From Paulownia fortunei (lineage: Eukaryota > Streptophyta > Magnoliopsida > Lamiales > Paulowniaceae): a DNA stretch of 64,000 nt. Shown piece by piece: positions 1 to 12,661 of the stretch. The stretch's first letter is position 1. Every line of letters starts with the position of its first letter. Position numbers and translations under genes: made by a program. The DNA is taken from assembly GCA_019321725.1 (NCBI GenBank), contig CM033122.1, positions 2,914,001 to 2,978,000 of the forward strand, read 5' to 3'. The notes under the pieces are model-generated. The model ran no database searches and was not told where the DNA came from. It saw only the letters and a list, made by a program, of their open reading frames with translations.

Positions 1-1661
1 AGTAAAACGGATTACAGTTAGCATGTAAGTTATCTGTACCAGTAGTAGCATCTCGAATCATTTACAACCTAATGTGGAAGCATCTTAGTATGACTTTTTA
101 TCCACCAACTGATACAAGTTTGCAACTTTGCATAAGCCCTTTTGATATTTATGCATTAACTGTTATTACACTGTATACCACATGAAGCTAAGAAATAAAG
201 TTTGCAAGGGAGCAAAATTTGCTATATATTTTCTTCTAACAAGAAAAAAATTGTTTTTTCTTCTGCATTTATAGGTCAAGCATAATTAAATAGCTGAACT
301 TAACATATGAAAATGATAACTTTACTCTTCAAAAGAAATACAGCGTTGCCATTTTTAAGAATAAGCACAAAAAATGATCACTTGAAAAGTCAGAAAACAG
401 AGTAATTATAACTTAACTGAGAGTCATCGAGATGCAAACATTGAAAAAATGTCAACGGCTAAGCTTGGCCAAGATAAATAATATTTATTGTTCAACTTTC
501 AGTGGGTGCACCTTATTTGAATTTGTCTTACATTAAAATCTTATCACCTTTTCTAAGAAAGTGTGCAAGTGCCTGCAGCTTTAATGCTTATGACCATTGG
601 TTAAGATGTTTTTACATGGTATCGAAGTCAGACATGGGACTAGCAGAAAAATATTATTATTTTAATTTCATAAATTTGAAAATTTTCTCATTATTATTCC
701 ATTTGTGCACCTGGTTATTTGATATAGTGTTGTTACACCAATTCATGCAAGATGGGCTGTACTTGCAAGAAATACTAAAAAAATATTGTAGTATAGATGC
801 TAAAAAAACTTCATAAAGAAGTTTTATTACAGAAAAAAGAATTCATGCTAAAATAAAATTGAGACGGCAAAATTCGAGACATTTTTAGATGAAGTTATAT
901 ACCAGGAATGCTTTCTAAAAATTGATGAAAATTGCAACATATGAGAACAAGTTCGACTAAACTTGAAATGTATCCCTTTCCTCACCAACATCTAGGTGGC
1001 AAGCCAACAATTTTTTTAGTCTTGTTTTTCATCTTACATTTTCTTTCTTTCTTTAGTTTCCAAATTTTTTTCTTTTTTTTTTTTTTGGGTGGGGGGGCTA
1101 CTAGATGTCCACTAATTCTGCACAATAAATGATGCTTGAGAATAATAGGACACGGTGACTATATTGTTTATTTAAATGGCTTCTTGTCACTTTAATTCCA
1201 CCAAATAGAGGCTTATCTATACTTAAATCTAGGGTGAATCCAATTATGAGGATCCTCTCCTTCAATTCCTGTCCATGAAGGCTCGACTATTTATTAATAA
1301 CCTGATTCCAAATGATTTCAAGTTGAAGATTAAACAAACAACATCAGCAAATAATAAAGACAACAGGTTAAAGGCCAACAGGACAGTGGGATCCAATGGC
1401 TCAATACTCTTCTTTACTTTTCTTTTGCAATCCATTTACTTATTTTCGTAACATGCCATTCTTTGCACAAAGACATGCTCTAATTTGATCTAAAACGTTT
1501 ATCACGTGTTTGGATTCAACGCAGGAAAATATCAGACTTACCCATAAAGCAGAAATGCTATTTATTAATTTTTACAAACTAATGGATATTTTCATCCTGG
1601 AGCGTCTTTCCATTGGTTCTAAGTTAATGAGAAGATCAGCTGAGAACTCAGAACAGTATAC
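1..1661. other. No exon seen; probably long intron of the transporter gene
   Basis: This stretch follows the last recognisable exon of the folate-biopterin transporter gene on the minus strand. I looked on that strand for the family's C-terminal membrane segments and found none, so the remaining exons probably lie beyond the left edge of the window. The sequence is AT-rich, with a T-rich then G-rich run near 1070-1100. The short open frames here show no family resemblance. Confidence 0.5.
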
Positions 1662-4446
1662 CTTAGAAAACGATGGACCAGCTTCTGAATCTGTGGCCCA
1701 GTAGAACATCCCCTCAGAGACATTTAGACTCAACGAAAAGGATAAGTACATGTATAAGCATGGCCTCCACACGTCTGGGCATTTCAACGTCTTCCACATA
1801 GCTTTACCAGCATTGAGAAAGTTCTGGTTGATCTGATTCCAGAAATTGAAATTAAACTTTTGTCCTTGATAATCCCAAGTATGCAATAGGAAGGTGTGAA
1901 TACCTGTTCATAAGCAAAGCTGGATACCCGATGTTCCTTGAGCAAAACACCAACTAACAACACAAGCCCAGCTGGTATAGTCAACAAGCCATATACCCCC
2001 TTTAATTCAAAGAGAAGTATAAAAAGCGTAAAACAATCACATTTTCTAAAGCTTGTAATTTCTAAAACGAAATCAGAGGTTTTCTCCATAACAATGAGAA
2101 AAGCTAACCTGGGGACCAATTAAGTGAACAAAGATACCACTGAAAGAAAATCCCACAAGCGACCCAATTGAAGCGCTCAAAGCACATAAGCTTTGCATGT
2201 CAGCTGCTAGCGAAGGATGACTGCCACTTTTCTGTGCCACACATGCATCAACAGTTACGTCTGCAATTGCAACACTGGCACTTGCTGCTGTCAATGAAAG
2301 TAACGCTAACACTATATGCAGTTCCTTGTGCAGTGATAAGAAAAGCATGGCAATGACTCCCAGGGAACCTGGAAAAGAAAATTTATCATAGCAAAATTGA
2401 ACACTTGTGTGTTTCTTTAACAAACATCACAACATGCAATTAAGGAACAATTATTTACACAAGAAACATGTATAATGGTAGTCAATCATAAGGACATTTT
2501 AGAATAGATTCTTAAAATTTCTGCGATGCCTCGTATGGTTGTGAATGAGAATTGCACAACCAAAGAATGGATGAGGAGGACAAGAAAAGGATTAATTCTT
2601 TGTTTTGACAAGAAACTTTCCTTCAGAAGTATTTTCTGATGACTGTGCAGAAAAAAACCTCATCCAATTTCTCTGTCTTGCTTAATCTTAAGTGTTTATT
2701 TAGTAGACAAACATGCTGCATTGCTGACTGAAATGTGCAATAATTCAAAAGTCCAGCAGTTCATGTTTAAAGACTGTCATGCATGTTATTACTGTCGAAC
2801 ATCTCCAGCTAAAGGATTGACTTCTTGAAAAATGCATGCATGACCTTTTTATTTCTGATGTCCTTTTTTTTCACTTCACATTGACTAGTATACTTTGCTT
2901 CATTTTTCTGTTCGGAGAATTATACAGCAGGCAAAATTCTGTCCATTTTCTTCCTCTGGACTATTTATATTATCATTTGATCACTATATTTGACAAAGGC
3001 CAAAAATCCATAACTTTCTAACTGGTGAAAAATTTAGACTCTGATTTTTCAGCTCAAACACTAGTACACTACTTTGTGAACATCAGAAGGTTCATCTCCA
3101 GGTTGTAATTTATAAAATAACTATTAAATTACTATCAATTTTGCTTTCGAAGACCTTATTAGTATAGTTGTTGACAGGAAATATCTGGGGTGCTAAATCC
3201 TAAGGAATTAATTCTGTCATAGTCTACTTTCTATAGATAGATTTCGGCCTACAGTACCTTTCTGTATTTTCGTGTTTGTGACATCACTGAAGTTTTAACA
3301 TACCTCTCCAAATCCTTGGTATATCCATACTTTTGATTTTAACTCTTCATAGTAATATAGTTTTGAATGTTCAGATCTATGTTCTGATTCAGTTGTAGGA
3401 TATTTATCTTATGAGATTCTAATTCCTCACCAATCTTCACAGAAACACCTCACTTCCAAGAATTCTCTCATTTCTGATGCCAATTACTTGTGCTGGTAAA
3501 ATCAATATCTCTTGTATGAAATGTGTATGGAATAATCTGTACGTCGGAGTTTATTTACTCTCATACTCAAGCTATTTTCTTAATAGTGCCCATCCTTACT
3601 CTTTTTAGCTCAACTGGATCCATCAGTACATCATGTACATCATTGCATAAGATGAAGATGGACACATTCTGTTCTACCCAATTGAGTTCATGGAGACATA
3701 TTTCTCTGTGCAGTTATATTTTGTAGCTGCCAAGGTATCCTAAAAACACACTACTCTTTGATTAGTTTTCTCCCCAATTTAAGGGACACTGATAAGTAAG
3801 GATTACAGGAACATACAAGAGAGGAAATTTAGATGGCATCAAGAGAAATCTGTTTTACTACATCGTCCACTAACTAAGCTGAAAGTGTTATTACCTAAAT
3901 AGCAAACAAACTACAAACTACAAACCATAAGGTAAGCAAGACAAAACAACTTTGTACCACAAACAGGATTGGAAGTACACAAGTCAAGGATGCACAAAAG
4001 GCAATAAAAAACAACTGAAGTAGCAAAATGAAACCTCAAGTAGTACAGCCAAATTAAAGCTATTAGACATTTTTACCAGCAAACACAAAATAAGGTCTCC
4101 GTTGATACCCCGAAATCGGAACAACATCAGTGAGAAGACCCCAAAGTGGTTTGACAATCCAAGGAATGGAAGTGATTCCAGAGTAAACCTGAGCCTCAGA
4201 AGGCTGCACTTTCTGCACATCCTTCATGTAATACTCTGTGCCCACCCTTGCAAGAGCTCCTCCAAGCCCTTGACTCATACCATACACAATTATTACCCCA
4301 AATACAAAACTCCAATGCAATTCCTTTGCAAGCATTTTAAGCCAATAAACTGGAGTACAAACACAGCTTAGGATCCCATTCTTGGGCTGCTCACTCTCTT
4401 TCACTTCATCGCCATGAGTTGGGAGTCTCTCTTCCTCCCCCATCAT
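1662..4446 (-). CDS. Folate-biopterin transporter (FBT/BT1 family), N-terminal part
   Basis: Four exons read cleanly on the minus strand: 4077-4446, 2109-2368, 1904-1999 and 1662-1832. All junctions are GT-AG and in phase, giving about 299 residues of a protein that is usually near 490. The family consists of multi-pass membrane transporters, some of which carry folates or pterins into plastids; the substrate here is not known. Recognisable family segments are [10 protein letters not shown] near residue 43, [19 protein letters not shown] (about residues 90-108), [14 protein letters not shown] in exon 2, FVHLIGPQ at the end of exon 2, and [19 protein letters not shown] in exon 4. Exon 4 ends at GPSFSK with a GT donor, so the gene continues leftward. 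The first ATG of a tandem ATGATG (4446) was taken as the start. Intron 1 is 1.7 kb and holds nothing I recognise. The gene has no obvious link to terpenoids and probably marks the cluster edge. Confidence 0.9.
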
Positions 4447-6164
4447 TTACAATCTAACGCAAAATCTTCCCAATAAGCACTCAGCCGAAAAATCTGCAGT
4501 TTCTGTCCAGATTTATGAAGGGGTGTCAGAAAAGTCAACTTTAAGATAAATGGGGATCTTGATTTCCCTTGGACCAAAACAAAACGAAAAGGGTCACAAT
4601 CTCAAGTGGGTTTTGGTTTCTGGTTGAAAACTATTGAATTCAAGTCTCAGGCATCTTGTACAAAGCCGATGTTCCTTGAAGTTGTCTGAAAAAAATGGAA
4701 CCTTTGAATACTCTTGAGTATTTCTTGGCTAAATATTTGACCAGAACATAAATGATCCTACAGCTTGCTAGACAATGCCACAAAATCACAAATGCTCATT
4801 GGTCAGAAGGTGTTTGTTCAAGATTTTCTTTTTCTTCTCTCCCTTACATGTGTAGAATGATGTCAAAATAATATAACTAGGAGAAGGAACTTCCAAGGCA
4901 GCAGGTAGCTGAGGTGACTTTATGGAGTCTTACGAAATGAAATGGTTTATTTAATCATCTTCTCACACTAATTTGGATTGGAATATGAAGTAAACTTACT
5001 GTAGTACCATATAATATCAAGATTATTTAATTGTTGATTTACAAAACATATAACAATATTGAGCATGGATTTGAAATCAGTAATTAAAGAAAGCAAAAGA
5101 TTAACCATAATGATGTGGACCCGGAAAGAGTAAAGCACTAGATGAACATGTACTTAACATCTAATTCGATGTAATGGCAAAAAGATAGCTTAGGAAGAAA
5201 AAGAGGTCCCTTTTTACAATTTGTATTTCCCTATCGGCACTCTAGTTGCTTACAATAAGATTTATTTGATTCTTGATAATGCTTAGTTATTAATTATTAT
5301 TTATAATGCTAGTAGGTGGTGGCACCTAAGTTAATTGTAATTACTAATTTAATATAGTTGTCATAAGATAAATTGCAGATTTTTTTAATCTTTTAATGTT
5401 TAATTTGAAGTTGGATGGTTTAATTGCATAAATTTATGCGTTTAATATTTCTCCTAGATAAATAAATTTTTTTTAAAAAAGAGTACAACAAGACATATAT
5501 ATCTTTGATTGTTGTTTGCACAAAGATGTGAAGTCAATTGATAAATCATGGTACCCATGTCTGAACGAATAGGATCATGTAAAGTATAAACACTATTGTG
5601 TCGTTCTTAAGGCTATAATTGGAAATCTTGAAAACAACAGTGTGTTTATGTTAAAGAAAGAGGATGAAATGAAATGATAGTTTCTTGTGTTTATAAGCAG
5701 TGAGCATGTCCTTGATTCACAATTTGTACAAGTAACCAAGAATTGTATGTGCAGTTTTGCTCTTCACACATAGTCATATATTTGCACTCATACACACATA
5801 TATACACATATATGATAATATATAATTTAATGTAAAATAAACTTTTTTCTATTTTTTATATACATAATACTGAACTATTAAATTTAAAATTATACTAGAT
5901 ACTGATATATACTCTATATATAGTGCATAAAATATAATATATCAACATATATATGTCTAAAAATGCATTTATGTATTTATTTTTGCATATAATGCAAATT
6001 GATATATAATACTAAATTATGTTGTTTGAATACAGAATATAAATTTTACATATTTAGATAAGTAATAAGTATTCACCTGTAATTACAAGATACAATAACG
6101 TGTATCATTCACTCGTATATTAACAAATATTATTATCTATTGTATATAATGAGAGTTGTGACTA
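4447..6164. other. Intergenic, AT-rich, no gene seen
   Basis: This is the upstream region of the transporter gene. 4447-4900 is less AT-rich and plausibly holds its 5' UTR and promoter. From about 5750 to 6150 the sequence is nearly pure A+T with TATATA runs. I see no coding frame with family resemblance. Confidence 0.5.
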
Positions 6165-7005
6165 TGATGAATTGAATTTTTTTTTTCTTTTTGGTTTTAA
6201 TGCCAGGAAATAAATAACTTGATGTCAAATAATATAGATCGTTTTTTCAAAAAAGAATGCTCGAAATTGGAAGCAATTCATCTCAAGACTCACGCCAAAT
6301 TATTGAATTGAAAGAAAAAAAAAAATCTTCTATAACACAAATGCTTGTGCTACATGTAAGAAAGTTAATGATATTAGGAATATTAATGGAGAAAAAAAAA
6401 ACACACTTGACTTAATTATTTTAAAAAATAAGTAGGATAATTTAGCGGAGTTGTCCGCTAATAATACTAGTATTTGTATGTTATTTTACTTGATTATAAT
6501 ACTTGATTTTAAGTTGTAGACTTTTAGCCATTAATAATTCTCTTATCTAAACATTGTGCTTTCATTAGAATGCCCCAATTTTCATAATTATTTTTATTTG
6601 GGAAAATTTGGGGCTGAATAAAATTCACCATGGAAGGCCATTTATATTCAAAAACAGCACCAGCAAGAACCCCAAATTTCTATTACCAAAGCAATATCAA
6701 TGACCTTTTTTTTAAATAGATAGAAATCCCTCGATAGAATTCCACGATTCTAGTACCACTTGTAGGTTGTTCTACATTAATAACTCAAATAAAAACCAAA
6801 AAATTAGAGGCTGAGAAGCACAGAAAATGAAAGTAGGAATTCTTAACCCCTTGTTTGTCCTTGGATTTTGTAAGTATAATTTTTAGAAAAATATTTTACT
6901 CATTTTAAATAGTAGTGCTTTGTACTTTATTTTTTATTTTATTATTCTTTTTTCTCATTAAAGTTCAAGCTCCAAACATAGAATAATAAAACTCAGCAGC
7001 TTTAA
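6165..7005 (-). repeat. Inverted orphan copy of the CYP76 3'-flanking sequence
   Basis: The reverse complement of about 6560-7005 aligns by eye along its length with 18300-18770, the 3' flank of the first CYP76 gene, and in part with 28970-29110 beside the second. Shared anchors include AACAAGGGGTTAAGAATTCC, ATTGAGGGATTTCTATCTAT (one mismatch) and ATTTTATTCAGCCCCAAA. The reverse complement of about 6165-6290 resembles the 3' flanks of the two CYP76 pseudogenes (about 58265-58400 and 60480-60590), with the anchor CCAATTTCGAGCATTC. No P450 coding sequence remains next to it. It lies just beyond the 3' end of the KSL gene. Confidence 0.8.
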
Positions 7006-7410
7006 AACCTCTCAACTCTCAAGCACAATAATCAACAAAAACAGAGAATAGGAAAATAGAAAAATTTAGCAAGAAATTGAATCAATTTAACACATGAAAA
7101 AAAACTCGCTTGTATATCAATGATTTGGGAGGAAATAAAACAAGTGCTTCAGCATTTTCTTTCTCACAACAGCAACATTGATTGATCTCTTCTCAACTCT
7201 GCTCTCATCTTGTTTTCTTTTCTACTTTATTTATAGTTGCCCTGTTTTAGCAGCATGCGCAGATTTTTTTCCAGCAAAAATGAACTGACTCAAGGCTGTT
7301 TTTTGTTCTCAAAATTAGTCAAAAATGAAAACTACTTCAACTATTTCTTGCTCAGTTTATTTGCTCACTTGCAAAGTCTCAACATTTCAGTTTTGCCACT
7401 CGCATTATTA

Positions 7411-10400
7411 TTAGCTTACAAGAGGAGGAAGTTGTAGGGGTTGATAAATCAATGATTTCATATCCTCCATCATTTCTTGTGGAGAAGTGAATTCATCGCC
7501 ACGGGTGTACAAATAATAACCAATATTGCATGTCTTCAAGAAGACATCTTTGCATTTTCTAGGTACAATGCTTCCTCTTTTTTGATAAACCATCTGCAAC
7601 AGTTTTCTCCTGTTATGTTCAACCATTTTTTGTATCTTTGAAATAGCCTCCTCTTCTGGAATGGATCCTTCATATTTATGAGCTGCTTGAAGAAGGCTCA
7701 CACTGTTTAGCTTCCTTTCTTCTTGTTCCTTCTGTCAAAGCCCTTTTATGTTATTTTTCATCCGAAAGCAATTTTTTTTTCCCTCAAATTTCTAGGATCA
7801 TAATCAATATGTTTTTGAGACACAGAAATTTGGTTATTTTTCCTTATTGATGCACTGCTATTCTTGGAGAAACTTTACCTTAAAAGTTTGAAGATCGTTG
7901 AGTAGCCGGTCGACCAAAGAAACATGCTTGCACAAGCTAGTGCACTCTGGACTCAAAACCATGTCTTTAGATAATTTTATACCAAGGAAATGGATCGATG
8001 TGATAATGCAAATTCTGCAACCAATCGACACCCAGGTAAAAGACAAGTACTCATCCAAGGTTGGTGCTGCATCGTCGCTCCATGAATCCATTTCTTTCAT
8101 GAAACTTGTTAGTATTTCAACCCACTGCTCTTAAACAAACATCTAATTAGGCACCAGAAAAAGAAAATCATATGTTTTGAAGTATACTTAAAGCACGGCA
8201 TTAGCAACAAGTACCAGGCTAATTAGAAGATGTTTAACACAACGACCTTGCTCCACATAAGCCTTTTCTGTCAACTCATTTACAGTGTGGTATAATGCTG
8301 TAAAAAGGATTTCAACTTCCGGGGAGACATTTTTTACAGCTGACTTCTCATCCCACCTATTAATCCATGAAGTTCGTACAATATTTCGTCGTTAGCTTAT
8401 TAAAGATGGATGAAAAAGGAAAAGAAAGCAATAAAGAAAAGAGTTATCTAATTAGAAGGAAACATACTCTTTTACTAATTCGAGGATCTTGTATGATTCT
8501 TCTTTAGAACCATAATGATCGAAAAAATCATCGATAAGTGTTACAAGCATAATAGTTTTGGCATAGGATAGACGAGCATCAGACAGTTCAGGATCACCAA
8601 AAATTGCTGAAGTCAGAAAATGGGAAACATGTAATACATTTCGTCCAAACTTCAAGCTGTCCAATCTACAATCCGTATACCACCTGAATAAATGTTTCGG
8701 TTTAATACATTGATGTATTGCCCTTATTCAGAGGAAATGTTTTTCTTAAGCTATCTGTCGGACATACCTCTCCAGTTGTTGAAGTTCTTTCTGGTGTTGA
8801 GCTTGGCAAGTATTAAAATCTTGCCTCGAGAATACAAGAAGATCTTCATTATATATTGTAGGGCACCTAAAACAGAGAAGAAATATGCAGAAAGATATGT
8901 TGTTGATTATTATTGATTGACGAAACAAACATTTATCAATTACGGGACTGGTTGAAATCTTTACCTATATGCAGCTTTTCGAATTTGATAGCTGTCTATG
9001 TCATATAGCTCAAGGCTTCGTCTATTTCCAACTCGATCTAGTATGCCGTGGAAGTTCTTCAAGTCGTAATCCACCTTAGGATTTGATGGATGTAGTAGGA
9101 GGTTTGTTACAGTTAATTTCGAAAAAGCAACACTAAGCTAATAAAACTAATCGTAGCTATCACCTGTTTCTGCAATTGCTTGTCAAGAATGGTTTTACTC
9201 AGCAACTGCTGCTTCAGAAACGTGGTGGTCCAAGCATGTAATTTCTCAAGAGTGCTTTCTTCTTCATATATTCTTACCTGTGATGCTCTGTAAAGCTCAA
9301 GAACCGTAGTCACACCAGTCATTTGTAGGCTAACTACATGCTCTTGTTCAGCATATGGAGCCAATTCATCTGAACCAAATTAACTAGATTTTTGGTGCAC
9401 AATTTCTGAATTTTTAGATTCTAAAAATGCAAGATGCACTTGCATCTGATTGCTAAATAGTTTACTCATTAGATATTTTATCCATATACACAAGTTGTAA
9501 TAAACTGAAATAATCCAATTTTTGTCTCTGAACTATCATGTTTTATCAAAGTACCTGATGAGACTTCATATCCTTTAATTCGCAAAAGTCTAAATGCCAA
9601 GGCACAACAAGTAATGTCTGCAAAAATCTCTTCTTCTTTCTTCTGCCATAACCTGTCGATCAGTACTCAAAAACTTAATGCGATGAGACATGGGAGCATT
9701 AACTGCAACAGTATGCATATCCACAATTTTGATCACTTTTTTTAAATTTACCTGTATAATGCTTCTAGAATACTATTGATTTCAGGTTGAAAGTATCGAT
9801 CTACTCCCAACCCTTGGAGGGTATCGACCAGGCAAAGACGAGTGTATATATCCACAGGATAAATAGTGGGCACTGCCAGGGGAGAAGTAAAAAGAAATAT
9901 GGAACATTAACCAATTCTATAATTGGACGGATGTGATCATACAAAATTAGGATTGAAGACAAGTACCCCATGTCTTGAAACTTTTGACAACTGAGTGCAA
10001 GTATTCAAAGCAGTTCTTGTTGTCTTGACAGTGAATCAAAGCAGCTGCGGTAGTGGCCGGGGAATTGAAAAGCGAACCATTACTTCTTTGGTGTGTCAAT
10101 ATGTTATTCCAATTGAATGACTCTCCAAGTCCTTCAGCAACATATTCCAAATTTTGGTTTCTTCCAATATGAGCATTTCAAGAAACACAACGTTTAGAAT
10201 CAGACAGAGATTACGATGATCAACCAAAACTTTTTGCAATATTTTTACTCTGTGATTCACATATGGTTCGACCTTTTGTTCTCTTTTTTCCAGTGTATTT
10301 TCTTTAATTTGGTGGTTTTTACAAACATGGTTGTACCCTAAATAATTTACTAACCTCTTAATTTCTGAGTCTCGATAGCGGAACATAGAATCAAGTAAAT

Positions 10401-12529
10401 CTTGGTTAAAAGGCAGACTCAAATCCAGTTCATTAGCATAGTTGATCATCATGGGAAAAACAATGTGGAAACCAATTGGAGTAAGCTGATCCTTGTCTGT
10501 AGCAGCAGCCCAAGCATTTGATCTTATGAACTCCAATCCTGGAAACAATGTCCGGAACAAGGTTGCTTAGTTTGACAAACCATGAGCAAAGTTCAAACTA
10601 ATTTCACTGTCTCAGTCTTTCTATATGTATATAATTAGTCAAAATAAATTCCAAAAAACATAACAAAACAGTGAGAAACAAGAAAATAGTAAAAAATTAG
10701 TGGAAGCCAATTTTAGAGTTTGATTTACCAATCAATACAAATTTAGTGATGAAATTATATTTATTCTACTGGATTAATGTACCCCGTACAGAATTATTAT
10801 TCCTTACATGTACATAATTTCTCAAGGAAAACTTTTAATAATTACTCTCTATCATTATAAGAAAAAATAATATTAGTGATAGAATATTAAGTTATGATGG
10901 TAATGATACTCATCAATTAAGTGATAATAATTCTTTAAATTTAGTAAAGAATTCTTTCTAAATTATCATTGTTGATAATTAACTACTGATACATGTAGAG
11001 TGATAACACAATGACAATTCAAATATAGTCACAAGTCATTGTAAAAAAAAAATTATTGTTATTGAGTTGCTAATATACACGTGTCATTAATTGTCAATTA
11101 TCACAACTTATATGGAATTATTGTCATTAAGCAAATAATAATATTGACAAAACAAAAATTATTGTCACTAAATATATATTCCTTCATTCCCATAGTAAAA
11201 AGTCCTGTTAAACTGGCACAGAATTTTAGGTGAGAATTGAAAAAATAATTTTTTATGTATCTTTATATTATTTATATCAAAAGCAGTCGTTGTAAGTTAA
11301 TGATCTTACATCATTATTTTAACCAAGAAGATAGTTTGAGAGAGAATTTTCTTTTTAAAAAATTGAATTTGAGACAAAGAAAATATAATAAATTATAACT
11401 CTAATATTATCACTTGATATTTATCATTAATGTTATATACTTTTTATAGTGCAATAAAAAATATTAGAAAGCTGATAGGCCACTTATAAGAGTGTCCTTA
11501 TAAAAAAAAAAAAAAAATTAATTATGTGCCATAAATTTATTTGGGAGATTACTACATTGTCTAGCATGCATTTACTTCTCAATTATGCATCTCTAGTTTC
11601 TATCTATTTTCTAGTAAGTGATTTGCAATAGACGAAGCAGTTGGCAGAATTAAACAATTAATATTTATAGTAACAAATATGTATTTTATCAAATTAAGAG
11701 GATGCAAAACAAAATTTAAGAATTGACCTGTTAAACATAACATTTTCCTTTCTTTTTTAGTTGAAAATAAAAAAATTAATTTGCTGTTAAAAGTCAAACG
11801 TAGTTGAAAATAAAAGGCGTGGTTTCGCATACCCTTTTGGACCAGTTGCTGGCCAACATTCCATTTGCGGAGGGCAAGCAAGCATGCCAATGTGCAAGAA
11901 AGTGAGTCTTTTACTAGAAATGGATCGCCCGGATATTGCAGACCCCATGACCCATCCGGGTTCTGATTTTCAATGATCCAATCCAAGCACTCCGGAAAAC
12001 AAGGCTTGTCGCCGGAATATTCCCTCGACGGCACCATCGCCACCCACGCCGTGTCGTATGCAGACGGAGATATCTCAACCTTCCCATTTATCTTCCCTCT
12101 TATTTTTCCAATCAAATCCTGAAAGCCCGACCTTATATGTTTGTTAACCGAGATTAAATAGGTAATAAAAAGAATGTTACGAGCACTTGCTGTACTTAGA
12201 CAATTTCTTGGCTATCACAGACTCTGAAAACACAAATGGAAATATCTGAAAAAGTATTTACTAATGAAGCATATACTTACTGTTGAATTATTAAGGCTGC
12301 ATTTCACAGTGATGGTTGATATTCTTGTGGTGGGAGATTCACGTGCTGTAAAGAAAGAACGAATTGAAATAAAGGGGGGAGATTTCGGGAGACAGATTTT
12401 AAAATCTAACTGTAATAAAATAGTCATCAACAAACATCAGATGTAAAGCTAACCTGAAAAAGTGTTTTTGCTGCTCCGAATTTTATGGTCCGAGAAAGGA
12501 ATAACTTTGAGTTTGAGCCCGAGTAACAT
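7411..12529 (-). CDS. KSL: Class I diterpene synthase, kaurene synthase-like (TPS-e/f), miltiradiene synthase-like
   Basis: Fourteen exons, all GT-AG and in phase, encode 787 residues: 12454-12529, 12281-12345, 11833-12118, 10355-10538, 9967-10160, 9752-9872, 9555-9652, 9164-9369, 8965-9074, 8768-8866, 8468-8683, 8215-8356, 7879-8124, 7411-7731. A Ser/Lys/Arg-rich N-terminus suggests a plastid transit peptide of about 45 residues. The gamma/beta region is present: SAYDTAW at residues 66-72, then PDGSWG. The class II aspartate motif is lost (ADITCCA). The alpha domain has DDFFD at 531-535 and the NSE/DTE motif NDLQTFKKE at 675-683, so it should act as a class I synthase. Segments such as [21 protein letters not shown] and [16 protein letters not shown] strongly recall Salvia KSL1 (miltiradiene synthase) as I remember it. 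Inferred reaction: (+)-copalyl diphosphate to miltiradiene or a related abietane, in plastids. I see no broken codon. The exact product is not proven. Confidence 0.94.
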
Positions 12530-12552
12530 TTCTAGTACACAGGGGGAGGAAT

Positions 12553-12574
12553 GGGTGGGTGGGTGGGGGACGGG
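12553..12574 (+). promoter_or_regulatory. Canonical G-quadruplex motif in the KSL 5' leader
   Basis: GGGTGGGTGGGTGGGGG followed by ACGGG gives at least four runs of three or more G with single-base loops. It sits 24-45 bases upstream of the KSL start codon on the strand opposite the transcript, so the mRNA leader is C-rich there. The G/C-rich island extends to about 12600 in otherwise AT-rich DNA. A role in expression is inference only. Confidence 0.6.
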
Positions 12575-12653
12575 TGGTGCTGCGGTGGCGGTGGCGGGCT
12601 CTATGCTAGATAGGCCTACTATGAACCAAAAAGAAAACAGAGATGTGTTCTTA

Positions 12654-12661
12654 TTTTTATA
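12654..12661 (-). promoter_or_regulatory. TATA box candidate of the KSL gene
   Basis: TATAAAAA on the minus strand, about 125 bases upstream of the KSL ATG. This would give a leader of roughly 90-100 bases containing the C-rich tract. A second TATATA run lies near 12740. Confidence 0.55.

Noticed and set aside
502..816. Open frames 502-816, 932-1132, 2836-3021 and 3523-3726 as genes
   Set aside because: Low-complexity peptides lying in the introns or flank of the transporter gene, with no family resemblance.
12410..12453. A 43-base first intron for KSL using the acceptor at 12410-12411
   Set aside because: Too short for a plant intron. The acceptor at 12346-12347, after a strong pyrimidine tract, gives a 108-base intron and an in-frame join.
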